The notes below the pieces were generated by a model. That model was not told the origin of the DNA. It ran no database searches and saw only the letters and a list, made by a program, of their open reading frames with translations. A program made the translations under genes and the position numbers. From Amycolatopsis dendrobii (GTDB lineage: Bacteria; Actinomycetota; Actinomycetes; Mycobacteriales; Pseudonocardiaceae): DNA of 64,000 bases. Below, in pieces: positions 15,392 through 24,165 of this stretch. How positions within the stretch are numbered: the stretch's first letter is position 1; each line of letters begins with the position of its first letter. The stretch spans positions 1-64,000 of the forward strand of contig NZ_JACGZW010000007.1 in assembly GCF_014145675.1 (NCBI RefSeq). The letters are read 5' to 3'.

Positions 15392-16783
15392 TCAGTGGTG
15401 GAATCCCGTCGACGTGGCTGGGTCGTGCTGCGGGGACGGCTGGCGGCTCAGCTCCGGCAGCACGCGCTTCAGGTCGGCGAGCAGCAGGTCGGCCAGGTCG
15501 TGGGTGAAGCCGTTGCGGACGACGACGCGCAGCACGGCCAGGTCGGTGCGGTTGTCCGGGAAGGTGTACGCGGGCACGAGCCAGCCGCGTTCGCGGAGGC
15601 GGCGGGAAACGTCGAAGACGTCGAACGCGGTGACGTCCGAGCGAGTGGTGAAGGCGAATACCGGCAGCTGGTCGCCACGCGTGAGCAGTTCGAATGGCTC
15701 CAGTTTGGAGATCTCGCCGGCCAGGTAGGTCGCCACGTCGCGCGAAGCTTGTTGTACCGCACGGAAACCTTCGCGACCCAGCCGGACGAAGGTGTAGTAC
15801 TGCGCGGCGACTTCCGAGCCAGGGCGGGAGAAGTTGAGCGCGAAGGTCGGCATGTCGCCGCCGAGGTAATTGACGTTGAACACCAGTTCCTCGGGCAGCG
15901 CCTCCTTGTCGCGCCACACCACCCAGCCGACGCCGGGGTAGACGAGGCCGTATTTGTGCCCGGAAGTGTTGATCGACGCGACGCGCGGCAGCCGGAAGTC
16001 CCATTCCAGATCCTCGTCGAGGAACGGGGCGATCATCGCGCCGGACGCGCCGTCGACGTGCACCGGAATGTCCCAGCCGGTTCGCTCCTGCAGTGCGTCG
16101 AGGGCGGCCGCGACCTCGGCGACCGGCTCGTAGCTGCCGTCGAAGGTCGAGCCGAGGATCGCGACGACTCCGATAGTGTTCTCGTCGCAGAGCTTCACCG
16201 CTTCTTCCGCGGACAGGTGGTACCGGTCGCCCTCCATCGGCACCAGGCGCGGCTCGACTTCCCAGTACTCGCAGAACTTTTCCCAGCACACCTGGACATT
16301 GATGCCCATCACGAGATTCGGCTTCCCGGTGCGGCCCAGCTTCGACCAGCGCCGCTTCAACGCCATTCCGGCGAGCATGCAGGCTTCGGACGACCCCGTG
16401 GTCGAGCAGCCCATGATGTTGGTGGGATCTGGCGCGTGCCACAGATCGGCGAGGATGTTGACGCAACGCCGCTCGAGTTCCGCGGTCTGCGGGTACTCGT
16501 CCTTGTCGATCATGTTCTTGTCGACGCATTCGGCCATCAGCTCGCGCGCCTGCGGCTCCATCCACGTCGTGACGAACGTGGCGAGGTTGAGCCGCGCGTT
16601 GCCGTCGAGCATCAGCTCGTCGCGCACCAGCTGCAGCGCCGTGTCCGGCGGCAGCGAATCGTCCCGCAGCCGGTCGCGCGGCATCGCGAAGTCCGCGGCG
16701 AGCGCCGGATTGCTCCCGGCGTACAACGGATTCGTGCCGGTCTTCCGGTCTGCCCGATCTTGTTTCCCCTGATGCAGCACCAT
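15392..16783 (-). CDS. gadB: Glutamate decarboxylase
   Basis: A 463-residue PLP enzyme of decarboxylase group II. The PLP lysine is in NTSGHKYG near residue 275, with upstream HVDGASGAM (the aspartate that pairs with the pyridine nitrogen) and GCSTTGSSEA (phosphate binding). It converts glutamate to GABA with uptake of one proton, a cytosolic acid-stress and GABA pathway function. The start is the ATG at 16783 (MVLHQGKQDRAD). A GABA antiporter gene is not adjacent. Actinobacterial GAD length is normal. Confidence 0.92.
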   Translation of the reverse strand: MVLHQGKQDRADRKTGTNPLYAGSNPALAADFAMPRDRLRDDSLPPDTALQLVRDELMLDGNARLNLATFVTTWMEPQARELMAECVDKNMIDKDEYPQTAELERRCVNILADLWHAPDPTNIMGCSTTGSSEACMLAGMALKRRWSKLGRTGKPNLVMGINVQVCWEKFCEYWEVEPRLVPMEGDRYHLSAEEAVKLCDENTIGVVAILGSTFDGSYEPVAEVAAALDALQERTGWDIPVHVDGASGAMIAPFLDEDLEWDFRLPRVASINTSGHKYGLVYPGVGWVVWRDKEALPEELVFNVNYLGGDMPTFALNFSRPGSEVAAQYYTFVRLGREGFRAVQQASRDVATYLAGEISKLEPFELLTRGDQLPVFAFTTRSDVTAFDVFDVSRRLRERGWLVPAYTFPDNRTDLAVLRVVVRNGFTHDLADLLLADLKRVLPELSRQPSPQHDPATSTGFHH

Positions 16784-16828
16784 GTCAGCGAACCTACTGC
16801 CGGGCGCCCGCGACGACCACCGGATGCG

Positions 16829-16861
16829 GAAAGCCGCCCGCGACAAGGGCGGGCGGCTTTC
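16829..16861 (-). terminator. Intrinsic terminator after dps
   Basis: Perfect 12-bp arms GAAAGCCGCCCG and CGGGCGGCTTTC with an 8-9 nt loop, 17 bp downstream of the minus-strand dps stop. Confidence 0.85.
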
Positions 16862-16877
16862 GGTCAGGCGGCGTGGG

Positions 16878-17354
16878 TCAGGCTTGCTGCGCCTGCCACA
16901 TCCAGTGGGCCTCTTCCAGCGCCCGGGTGATCTCGATGAGCAGATCCTGCGTGACGAGGTCGCTCTTGTCGGTCTCGTCGATACGCTTGCGGAGCCGGTC
17001 GATCAGCGCCGCGAGGGTGTCGACGATCGCGGCGATGGTGGACTCGACGGACTGCCAGTTGTCCGGGTACTCCGGCGCACCGGAGGTCGCCACGACGGTT
17101 TTCGCCTTGCCGTTGGGCGAAACCCCGATCGCGGCGGCGCGCTCGGCCACCTCGTCGACGTACTGCCGTGCGGTCGACACCAGCTCGTCGAGCTGCAGAT
17201 GCGCGCTGCGGAAGTTCTGGCCCACGACGTTCCAGTGCGCCTGCTTCGCGATCAGCGAGAGGTCGATCAGGTCGGCGAGCGTGGCCTGCAGCGCGTTGCC
17301 GGTGATCTCCTTGTCGGAGTCGGAAAGCGGGCTCTTGATCGGGGAAGTGGTCAT
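16878..17354 (-). CDS. dps: Dps-family ferritin-like DNA-protection protein
   Basis: A 158-residue four-helix protein with the Dps ferroxidase signature: AKQAHWNVVGQNF (His) and LQLDELVSTARQYVDEVAERA (Asp, Glu). It stores iron using hydrogen peroxide and protects DNA. Twelve-subunit cages are typical of the family. The ATG at 17354 has GGAGGG upstream. It is followed by its own terminator and preceded, 43 bp away, by an ohr-like gene on the same strand, a plausible oxidative-stress pair. Confidence 0.9.
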   Translation of the reverse strand: MTTSPIKSPLSDSDKEITGNALQATLADLIDLSLIAKQAHWNVVGQNFRSAHLQLDELVSTARQYVDEVAERAAAIGVSPNGKAKTVVATSGAPEYPDNWQSVESTIAAIVDTLAALIDRLRKRIDETDKSDLVTQDLLIEITRALEEAHWMWQAQQA

Positions 17355-17397
17355 CTCGGGTGTCCCTCCTCTGTCTTAAGGTTCAGACGGTGCCTAT

Positions 17398-17820
17398 TCA
17401 GACACTGGTGGTCAGCTCCACCTCGATGTTGCCGCGGGTCGCGTTGGAATACGGGCAGACCTGGTGTGCCTGCTCGACCAGCTGGTCGGCGTCGGCCTTC
17501 GCCAAACCGGGCAGCGAAACGTCGAGCCGCACGCCGAGCTGGAATCCGACGTCTTTCTTGAACACGCTCACCGAACCGGTCACCGTCGCGGCGGGCAGCG
17601 CGACCTTCGCCTGCCGGGCCACGGCCTGCAGCGCGCTCAGGAAGCACGCGGAGTACCCTGCGGCGAACAGCTGCTCCGGATTGGTTTTGTCCCCGCCGGG
17701 ACCGCCCATCTCCTTGGGGATCGCCAGCGACTCGTCCAGCACGCCGTCCGAGGACGTCACGTCGCCGTTGCGGCCTTCTCCTCGCGCGGTCGCGACGGCG
17801 GTGTAGATCGGCTCGGCCAT
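17398..17820 (-). CDS. ohr: Organic hydroperoxide resistance protein (OsmC/Ohr)
   Basis: A 140-residue OsmC-superfamily peroxidase. The two redox cysteines lie in GYSACFLSAL and in HQVCPYSNATR, and GGPGGDKTNPEQLFAAGY is the Ohr-specific segment. It reduces organic hydroperoxides, usually with lipoamide as electron donor. The ATG at 17820 has GAGGAGGTAACACGC upstream. No ohrR-type MarR gene is adjacent. Its neighbours are dps and an FMN reductase. Confidence 0.92.
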   Translation of the reverse strand: MAEPIYTAVATARGEGRNGDVTSSDGVLDESLAIPKEMGGPGGDKTNPEQLFAAGYSACFLSALQAVARQAKVALPAATVTGSVSVFKKDVGFQLGVRLDVSLPGLAKADADQLVEQAHQVCPYSNATRGNIEVELTTSV

Positions 17821-17952
17821 GCGTGTTACCTCCTCATCGGGACGCCTCCGGAGTCAGCGTCTCAATGAGTCCAACGTCCCGCATCCGCGGAACCGTGCCC
17901 CGGCATGGCAGTCATCACCCCGGGAATAACCGGGATTCGAGGAGGCGAAACC

Positions 17953-18525
17953 TCAGTGTGCGCGAAGCAACGCGTGCTCCGCGACCTGCTCCCCGATGAG
18001 ACGCAACGTGCGGACGCTCTTCTCGTCCGACGCGCCGCCGCCCTCGTCGAACTTCGTCTCGGCGGAGTTGATCGAACCACCCAACGGGGTGGACCAGCCG
18101 CGCAGCGCGTGCGTGATCGTGCGGAGCTGTTCGAGCGTGGTGACCGCGGCCTGCCAGCCGTACGCGACGGCGGCGAGCCCCACCGCGCGGCCGTCGAGGT
18201 AGGGGCGGGCGTCCTCTCGGAGGTCTTCGATGTAGTCCAGGGCGTTCTTGACCAGCCCGGACAGCCCGCCGTGGTAGCCGGGCGAGACGACGATGAGCCC
18301 GTCCGCCTGGCGCACGCCTTCGATGAGCTTCCGCGCGCGTTCGTCCCGCTCCGGAATCGCGGTGTCGTAGAACGGGAGGACCAGCTCGGGGCCCGGGATC
18401 AGCTCGGTCACGACGCCGCGTTCCTCGGCGGCGGCGAGCGCGATGCGCAACGCGCGCTCGGATTGCGAGCCCTCTCGCAGCGAGCCGCCAATGCCCAGCA
18501 CCTTGACCTTTTTCGCTGAAGTCAC
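17953..18525 (-). CDS. NADPH-dependent FMN reductase-family flavoprotein
   Basis: A 190-residue flavodoxin-like protein with the FMN phosphate loop GSLREGSQSERAL near residue 14 and the SPGYHGGLSGLVKNALDYI motif typical of SsuE/ArsH-like reductases. It likely reduces FMN, quinones or azo compounds with NAD(P)H. It starts with GTG at 18525 preceded by AGGAAGG. It is transcribed divergently from the lipase gene, with two short palindromes in the shared promoter region. Confidence 0.82.
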   Translation of the reverse strand: MTSAKKVKVLGIGGSLREGSQSERALRIALAAAEERGVVTELIPGPELVLPFYDTAIPERDERARKLIEGVRQADGLIVVSPGYHGGLSGLVKNALDYIEDLREDARPYLDGRAVGLAAVAYGWQAAVTTLEQLRTITHALRGWSTPLGGSINSAETKFDEGGGASDEKSVRTLRLIGEQVAEHALLRAH

Positions 18526-18596
18526 TTCCGACCTTCCTCCCCACCACCGCTCTCAATGGAGTGGCTGCGCCACGCTGGCTCGTTTTGAGGCTAACC

Positions 18597-18679
18597 CCTC
18601 TACCTAAGTAGAGGACCAGGATCTGAGACGGAGGCTTGGGTCACACGCCGACTGGACCAACGTACCTACTGGCAAGTAG
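18597..18679. promoter_or_regulatory. Two related palindromes in a divergent promoter
   Basis: CCTCTAC-CTAA-GTAGAGG (18597-18614) and CTACTGGCAAGTAG (18666-18679) share CTAC...GTAG ends. The second lies between a possible -35 (TGGACC) and -10 (TAGCCT, about 18677-18682) of the lipase gene, a typical place for a repressor. They look like operators for a local TetR- or MarR-type regulator, but none is encoded adjacent. Confidence 0.45.
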
Positions 18680-18710
18680 CCTCGGCTCATCCGGCGTTCG
18701 AGGAGGAACG

Positions 18711-19763
18711 ATGGCCATTCCGCCGCAGATCCGTGCCCAGGCTGCCGCCGCGCAGTTGTTGTTCTGGCTGCCCCGCCCGGTGCGCAGGCTGATCGCCGGA
18801 GCGCCGCTCCGGCTGGACGGCCAGGAACTCGCCCTCGACGCCCAGTTGCTGCTGAAGCTGCAGAAGCTCTCCGGCGCTTCGCTGGTCAACGGGTCGGTCG
18901 AGCGGTCGCGCGCGCTGCTGGAAGCGAGCCAGCACCTGGTCAACGGCAAGCGGATCGACCCGGTCGCGACGCGCGACGTCGCCATTCCGTCCGGCGACGG
19001 GTCTCTCGACGCCACCCTCTACACCCCGGCCGGCCTGCCGGAACCGTCGCCGCTGCTGGTGTTCTTCCACGGCGGCGGATGGGTCATCGGCAGCCGGGCC
19101 ACGCACGACAACGCCGCGCGCTACCTCGCGAAGCACGCCGGGGTCCGGGTGCTGTCGGTCGAGTACCGGCTCGCGCCGGAAACCCCGTTCCCCGGACCAG
19201 TAGACGACGCGCTGGCCGCGTTCGACTACGCGCACGCCAAGGCGGCCGACCTCGGCGCGGACCCGGACCGGATCGCGGTGGGCGGCGACAGCGCGGGCGG
19301 CAACCTCTCCGCCGTCGTCGCGCTGGAGGCGACCCGGCGCGGTGGCCCGGCCCCCGCGTTCCAGCTGTTGATCTACCCGGCGGTCGACTTCACCACGCGA
19401 CGCCGGTCTCGCGAGATCTTCGGCGAAGACCTCTTCCTCACCGACGAGGCGATGGTGTGGTTCGAGGGGCATTACGCGCCCGAGGGCGTCGACAAGGCCG
19501 ACCCGCGGCTGTCGCCGCTGCTCGCGTCTGACCACAGTGGACTCCCGCCCGCTTACATCGTGACCGCGGGCTTCGACCCGCTGCGCGACGAAGGCGAGGC
19601 GTACGCGGAGAAACTGCGTGCGGCCGGCGTTCCGGTGGCGGTCAGCAGGCAGGCCGACCTGATCCACGGATTCCTCAACTTCGCCGGAGTCGGGACACGG
19701 TTCCGCGAGGCGATCGCGGAGATGGCCGGCGCGCTGCGCGTGGGGCTCGCGAAGTCGTCGTGA
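18711..19763 (+). CDS. Hormone-sensitive-lipase-family esterase
   Basis: A 350-residue alpha/beta hydrolase. The oxyanion motif is FFHGGGW near residue 118, the nucleophile is in GGDSAGGN near residue 190, the aspartate is in GFDPLRDEG and the histidine in DLIHGFLNF. It hydrolyses short-chain esters or lipids in the cytosol. The ATG at 18711 has GGAGGAACG just upstream. Its TGA stop is part of a family-B palindrome. It is divergent from the FMN reductase. Confidence 0.9.
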   Translation: MAIPPQIRAQAAAAQLLFWLPRPVRRLIAGAPLRLDGQELALDAQLLLKLQKLSGASLVNGSVERSRALLEASQHLVNGKRIDPVATRDVAIPSGDGSLDATLYTPAGLPEPSPLLVFFHGGGWVIGSRATHDNAARYLAKHAGVRVLSVEYRLAPETPFPGPVDDALAAFDYAHAKAADLGADPDRIAVGGDSAGGNLSAVVALEATRRGGPAPAFQLLIYPAVDFTTRRRSREIFGEDLFLTDEAMVWFEGHYAPEGVDKADPRLSPLLASDHSGLPPAYIVTAGFDPLRDEGEAYAEKLRAAGVPVAVSRQADLIHGFLNFAGVGTRFREAIAEMAGALRVGLAKSS

Positions 19764-19801
19764 GTGGCAATGCCGGTTAGAACCGGCGTGCGCGCTCACG
19801 A
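19758..19801. repeat. Degenerate family-B palindrome at the lipase stop
   Basis: Outer arms TCGTGAG/CTCACGA and inner arms GCCGGT/ACCGGC pair, with a mismatched middle. The lipase TGA lies inside the left arm, as at arsA2. Confidence 0.65.
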
Positions 19802-19815
19802 CCCCGGACATGGAA

Positions 19816-19849
19816 CGGAGCCTGGCGCGGCGAACCGCACCAGGCTCCG
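19816..19849. terminator. Hairpin terminator between convergent genes
   Basis: Fifteen-base arms CGGAGCCTGGCGCGG and CCGCACCAGGCTCCG with one mismatch, loop CGAA. A CTTT run follows on the plus strand. It lies between the lipase and the minus-strand gene ending at 19877. Confidence 0.75.
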
Positions 19850-19876
19850 GGCCTTTCCCCCTCCTGTTCAGCCCGT

Positions 19877-20434
19877 TCAGGTCCCAGGCACTGGCACCGG
19901 GGCGGGCACCGGCGGTGCCGGCAGCGGCGGCGTCGGTACCGGAAGCGGCGGCACCGGCACTCCGCCGAGCAGCCCGCCCAGCAGGCTGGTGACCGCGGCG
20001 AGCAGGCCCTTGACCAGGTCGCTCACCGCCTTGAGCGGTCCGGGCAGGTCCGGCAGCGGCGGGATCGGCAACGGCGGGATCTGCCGCGGCGTCGCGGTCG
20101 GGTCGGCCAGGAGCCGGTTGGACTCGTCCGCGCGGACCTTCGCCGCCGACGAGAGCTGCTGGGTTTCGGATTGGACCTGGTAGCGCTTGCCCGCCGCGAT
20201 GTCGGCGAGCACCGGGCTGAGCCGGGTGAGGTCCGCCCTCGTCTTGGCGACATCGCCCGCGTACGCCACCTTGGTCAGGTCGTCCCGCATCTGCAGTACC
20301 TGCGCGGCGACGGCTTGAGTGGCCGAGGACCCCTTGCCGCCCGCCGGGCTCGCGGAGGCCATCCCCGAGGTGCCGACGGCCAGCAGACTGCCCGCGGCGA
20401 CCACAGCGATGATCCGCCCGATCTTGCCTTTCAT
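19877..20434 (-). CDS. Secreted protein with proline-rich C-terminus
   Basis: A 185-residue protein with a Sec signal peptide (basic MKGKIGR, hydrophobic core, cleavage near ASASPAGG). A helical middle (residues 35-110) follows, then a tail of alternating proline, leucine and valine (VPVPPLPVPTPPLP type). I do not recognise a family. The proline-rich tail may span the cell wall. The ATG at 20434 has GGGAGGTAAAGA. It faces a 600-bp gene-poor region, so it probably has its own promoter. Confidence 0.75.
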   Translation of the reverse strand: MKGKIGRIIAVVAAGSLLAVGTSGMASASPAGGKGSSATQAVAAQVLQMRDDLTKVAYAGDVAKTRADLTRLSPVLADIAAGKRYQVQSETQQLSSAAKVRADESNRLLADPTATPRQIPPLPIPPLPDLPGPLKAVSDLVKGLLAAVTSLLGGLLGGVPVPPLPVPTPPLPAPPVPAPVPVPGT

Positions 20435-21034
20435 TCTTTACCTCCCTGGCCTCTGGGACCTGCCGGGTAAATCGATACCCGCCGTGTCGGCCCAACACCA
20501 GCCGATCACCGGATAGGGAGTTTTTCTAACCCTTACGTGCCGAATCCAAGAATCGGGAACCGGCCCGCAATTGATTAACGTGGACGGCTTGCGCGTCCCC
20601 CGACGATCACGGACCGCGGATCTGAATCTGACTCATAGTAGCCGGATTGCCCGAACGGCGGCATCGCTCACTCACACAGGCGTAGTTCGTGATCGATTAC
20701 CTTCATCACCCTGTCGGGACGCGCGATCTCGCTCGTCCGACCGTGGAGGGTCCCCCACGCACGCACCGCCGCCCGCATTCGAGCCCGCTCCCCTTTTTCC
20801 GGGGATCCCCACCGCCGCGACCGGAAAACTCCAAGGTCGGCGCGGAAATATGAAAAACTGTTCGCGAATCGGCGGCGAGAATGCTTTTCGGCGTTGCCGA
20901 TGAAGTTATCACCCAGGTCGCGCTCGCATTTTCCGGGTCCGCCGAACGCCTGCGCGACACCCGGACGGGTGCCCGGGCGCCGCTCAGCGGGTGTGACGAA
21001 AAGAAGTTGCACGCTCGTACCAACTCTTGCTCTC
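20435..21034. other. Gene-poor divergent region, relatively AT-rich
   Basis: Six hundred bases between the secreted protein and the MFS transporter. I see no convincing gene. Short open frames here have AT-rich, atypical codons. It contains stretches such as GCAATTGATTAACG and ATATGAAAAACTG that stand out from the GC-rich surroundings and probably hold the promoters of both divergent genes. It may be decayed foreign DNA. Confidence 0.4.
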
Positions 21035-22255
21035 ATGGGGTACGTGCCTTTTCAGCCGTATCGCCGCGTCCTGAGCGTCCCCGGGGTCCGCCCGTCGATG
21101 GCGCTGATGTTCTTCGCACGCGTGCCCATGACGATGACCGGCGTGACGCTGACGCTGTACGTCGTGAGCGGTCTCGGCCGCGGCTACGGCGCGGCCGGTG
21201 TCGTCGGCGCGGCGGTCACGCTGGGCATGGCGCTCGGCGCGCCGGTGATCGGGCGCACGATCGACCGGTACGGCCTGCGCCCGGTGGTCGCGGTGTGCGG
21301 GTTGTCGTCCACCGCTTTCTGGTTCGCGGCCCCGCATCTTTCGTACGGGGCACTGGTGGCGTGCGCGCTTCCGGCCGGCGTGCTGTCGGTGCCCGCGGGC
21401 TCGCTCGCGCGGCAGATCCTGGCCGCGCTCGTGCCCGCCGAACAGCGGCGCGCGGCGTACTCGCTGGACACGATCCTGGTCGAGGCCTCGTTCATGATCG
21501 GCCCGGCGGCCGGGATCGCGGCGATCTCGCAACTGTCGGCGACACTGACCTTGAGCGGCATCGGCACCATCTTCGGCGTCACCGCGCTGCTGATCTTCCT
21601 GCTCAACCCGCCGATCCGGAACGAGGACGAACTAGCCCCGACCGGCACCGTGCGGCCACCGCTGCGGTCCTGGCTGACCGGACGGCTGCTGGCGACCCTG
21701 CTGATCGCCGCCGGGACGCTGTTCTGCCTGGTCGGCACGGAGGTCGCGACGCTGGCCGCGCTGCGCTCGCACGGCGACGTCGGCTGGACCGGCCTGGTCA
21801 TCGCGGTGATGTGCGCGGCGTCGATGATCGGCGGCATCGTGCACGGCGCGGTGCGGAAGTCGCTGCCGCAGGGCCTGCTGATGCTGCTGCTGGCGCTGCT
21901 GGTGATCCCGGTCGGGCTGGTGACGCAGCCGTGGTGGCTGCTGATGCTGCTGCTCATCCCGACGAACCTGGTCTGCGCCCCGACGCTCGCCGCCACCACG
22001 GAGGCGGTCAGCGAACTCGCGCCGCCCGCCGTCCGCGGCGAGGCGATGGGCCTGCAAGACGCGTCGACCCGGCTCGGACTGGCCGCGGGGAGCCCGGTGG
22101 TCGGCTTCGCGATCGACCATTCGAGCCCGGCGTGGGGTTTCGCGGCGGCCGGATTCGGCGGGCTGGCGCTGGCCGCGCTGGGGCTGGTGTGGTCGCTGCG
22201 CCGGAGCTCGGTGCGGACCCCTTCGCTGGCGGCTGCTGTTCGGGCTCGCCGCTGA
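21035..22255 (+). CDS. MFS transporter
   Basis: A protein of about 406 residues with 12 predicted hydrophobic helices in two halves. The motif-A-like loop between helices 2 and 3 (GRTIDRYGLRP) and the central PPIRNEDE loop are typical of drug or sugar efflux MFS proteins. The substrate is unknown. I chose the ATG at 21035 (MGYVPFQPYRR). The frame is open 141 bp further upstream, but that translation is not membrane-like and no ribosome site marks it. The start is therefore uncertain. Confidence 0.82.
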   Translation: MGYVPFQPYRRVLSVPGVRPSMALMFFARVPMTMTGVTLTLYVVSGLGRGYGAAGVVGAAVTLGMALGAPVIGRTIDRYGLRPVVAVCGLSSTAFWFAAPHLSYGALVACALPAGVLSVPAGSLARQILAALVPAEQRRAAYSLDTILVEASFMIGPAAGIAAISQLSATLTLSGIGTIFGVTALLIFLLNPPIRNEDELAPTGTVRPPLRSWLTGRLLATLLIAAGTLFCLVGTEVATLAALRSHGDVGWTGLVIAVMCAASMIGGIVHGAVRKSLPQGLLMLLLALLVIPVGLVTQPWWLLMLLLIPTNLVCAPTLAATTEAVSELAPPAVRGEAMGLQDASTRLGLAAGSPVVGFAIDHSSPAWGFAAAGFGGLALAALGLVWSLRRSSVRTPSLAAAVRARR

Positions 22256-22362
22256 GCTGATGCCGCGTTCGGGTGCGGCTCTGGCAATGGCTGCAGCTCG
22301 ACGACGTGAGGTACGTGGGTTCCCCTCACGGACCTCTGCGGGAGGAGCGAGCCGGGCGGCGG

Positions 22363-22740
22363 TCAGGTGCAGGCTTTGCGCAGCCCGTCGAGCTTTTCCA
22401 GGTTCCGTTTGGTCCACCGGGCGATCACCCCGGCGTCCTCGAGGTGTTCCTTCTGCACCTGGACGTACGAATCGGCCATGCCGAGCAGGGCGTTCTTGAC
22501 GTCTTCTTCCTTGACGTCGGCCGCCAGCTCGCGCAGCCGCCGTTCCTTGTCCTGCGCACGGGCCTTGAGCTTTTCGCCGTCCACCAACGGATTCAGGTCC
22601 GCCAAACCGAGCGCCTCGGTGCACGTGGAGACTTTGTCCACCGCTGAATTCGTCTGATTGACCGCCGAATCGACCTGGTCGCATCCGGCCAGCAGCGTTC
22701 CGGCCGCCACCAAGGCGACCGCCACCCCCCAGCTCTTCAT
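22363..22740 (-). CDS. Small lipoprotein
   Basis: A 125-residue protein with a lipobox LLAGC at residues 16-20, so it is probably a membrane-attached lipoprotein. The mature part is helical and charged (about 105 residues, two further cysteines). I do not recognise a family. The ATG at 22740 is preceded by TACCCT at the -10 distance for a leaderless message, but GAGGG is also present. It lies downstream of rtcB on the same strand, beyond a terminator. Confidence 0.75.
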   Translation of the reverse strand: MKSWGVAVALVAAGTLLAGCDQVDSAVNQTNSAVDKVSTCTEALGLADLNPLVDGEKLKARAQDKERRLRELAADVKEEDVKNALLGMADSYVQVQKEHLEDAGVIARWTKRNLEKLDGLRKACT

Positions 22741-22756
22741 GCCCTCAGGGTAGCGG

Positions 22757-22793
22757 GTCCCGCGGGCGCACCAGCGCGATTCGCCCGCGGGAC
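22757..22793 (-). terminator. Intrinsic terminator after rtcB
   Basis: Perfect 12-bp arms GTCCCGCGGGCG and CGCCCGCGGGAC with a 13-nt loop, immediately downstream of the rtcB stop on the minus strand. Confidence 0.8.
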
Positions 22794-22797
22794 TTCC

Positions 22798-23988
22798 TCA
22801 TCCCTTCACGCACACGACCTGCTTGAGGTGGGCGACCACCTCGACCAGGTCGGTCTGTGCCTTGATCACCGTCTCGATGTCCTTGTACGCGGCCGGGATC
22901 TCGTCGACGACCCCGGTGTCCTTCCGGCATTCCACGCCCGAGGTCTGCGCGGCGAGGTCGGCGGCGGTGAAGGTCTTTCGGGCCTTCGTCCGCGACATCC
23001 GCCGCCCGGCGCCGTGGGACGCGGATTCGAACGACGCGGTGTTGCCCAGTCCGCGCACGATGTACGAACCCGTTCCCATGCTGCCCGGGATGATCCCGAG
23101 GTCTCCGGAGCCGGCCCGGATCGCGCCCTTGCGGGTGACGAGCAGGTCGACGCCGTCGTAGGTTTCCTCGGCGACATAGTTGTGATGACACGATATGGCG
23201 TCGTCGAACGTCGTTCCCGGAATTACCTCCGCGACCGCGAGCTTCACCAGCGCGACCATCGTCGCCCGGTTCCGCGCCGCGTAATCCTGTGCCCAGAAAA
23301 GGTCGCGCCGGTACGCCTGCATTTCCGGCGTGTCCGCGACGAACACCGACAGGTCGGGATCCGGCAGATCCCGGTTGTGCGGGAGCTTCCGCGCGATCGC
23401 CATGTGCCGCTCAGCGAGTTCCTTGCCGATGTTGCGCGAACCCGAATGCAGCATCAGCCACACGCGGCCCTCGTCGGCTCCGCCCTGTTCGAGGCAGACC
23501 TCGATGAAGTGGTTGCCGCCGCCGAGGCTGCCGATCTGCAAGTGCGCCCGCTTGCGCAGGTCCTGGACGCCTTCATGCAGGTCGCCGAACGACTTCCAGA
23601 ACGTATCCCAGCCGCCGACGCCGTGCACCTTCGCGGTGTTGACCGGCGTCTTGTGCAGGCCGAACCCGACCGGCACCGCCGATTCGATCCGCTTGCGCAG
23701 CTTGCCGAGGTCGTCGGGAAGGTCGCTCGCGGTGAGCGAGGTCCGCACCGCGCTCATCCCGCAGCCGATGTCGACGCCGACCGCGGCCGGGGAGACCGCG
23801 TCGCGCATCGCGATGACGCTGCCGACCGTGGCGCCCTTGCCGTAGTGGACGTCCGGCATCACCGCGACGCCGTGGACCCAAGGCAGGTTGGCGACGTTGC
23901 GCAGTTGCCGCATCGCTTGGTCTTCGACCGACGCGGGATCTGCCCACATCCGGATCGGAACCCGCGCGCCGTCCACTGCCGTGTACAT
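22798..23988 (-). CDS. rtcB: RNA-splicing ligase RtcB
   Basis: A 396-residue RtcB. Mn and GMP-site motifs visible are VMPDVHYGKGATVG, VGVDIGCGMSA (cysteine metal ligand), GGGNHFIE, HSGSRNIG, HNYV and ASHGAGR (guanylylated histidine region). It joins 2',3'-cyclic phosphate and 5'-OH RNA ends using GTP, acting in RNA repair. The start is the ATG at 23988 with GGAAAGGAAAG upstream. No archease or rtcA partner is adjacent. The shorter bacterial form around 400 residues is normal. Confidence 0.92.
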   Translation of the reverse strand: MYTAVDGARVPIRMWADPASVEDQAMRQLRNVANLPWVHGVAVMPDVHYGKGATVGSVIAMRDAVSPAAVGVDIGCGMSAVRTSLTASDLPDDLGKLRKRIESAVPVGFGLHKTPVNTAKVHGVGGWDTFWKSFGDLHEGVQDLRKRAHLQIGSLGGGNHFIEVCLEQGGADEGRVWLMLHSGSRNIGKELAERHMAIARKLPHNRDLPDPDLSVFVADTPEMQAYRRDLFWAQDYAARNRATMVALVKLAVAEVIPGTTFDDAISCHHNYVAEETYDGVDLLVTRKGAIRAGSGDLGIIPGSMGTGSYIVRGLGNTASFESASHGAGRRMSRTKARKTFTAADLAAQTSGVECRKDTGVVDEIPAAYKDIETVIKAQTDLVEVVAHLKQVVCVKG

Positions 23989-24165
23989 GACTTTCCTTTC
24001 CCAGAACGAAGTTTGCCCGCTCAGCATCCGGCACTCGGGCGCTCGCGACAACGGGTTTTACCGGCGCCGGTGCATCGATGAAACGAAATCGGCGCTTTCG
24101 TCGATAACGGGCTCGGACGACCGGTTCGCCCAGGGTGCCGGTCTTGGGGAGGATTCCGTTTTTCG

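Noticed and set aside
20571..20903. Possible 110-residue gene upstream of the MFS transporter
   Set aside because: Atypical codon use, no ribosome site, and no recognisable features; more likely non-coding.
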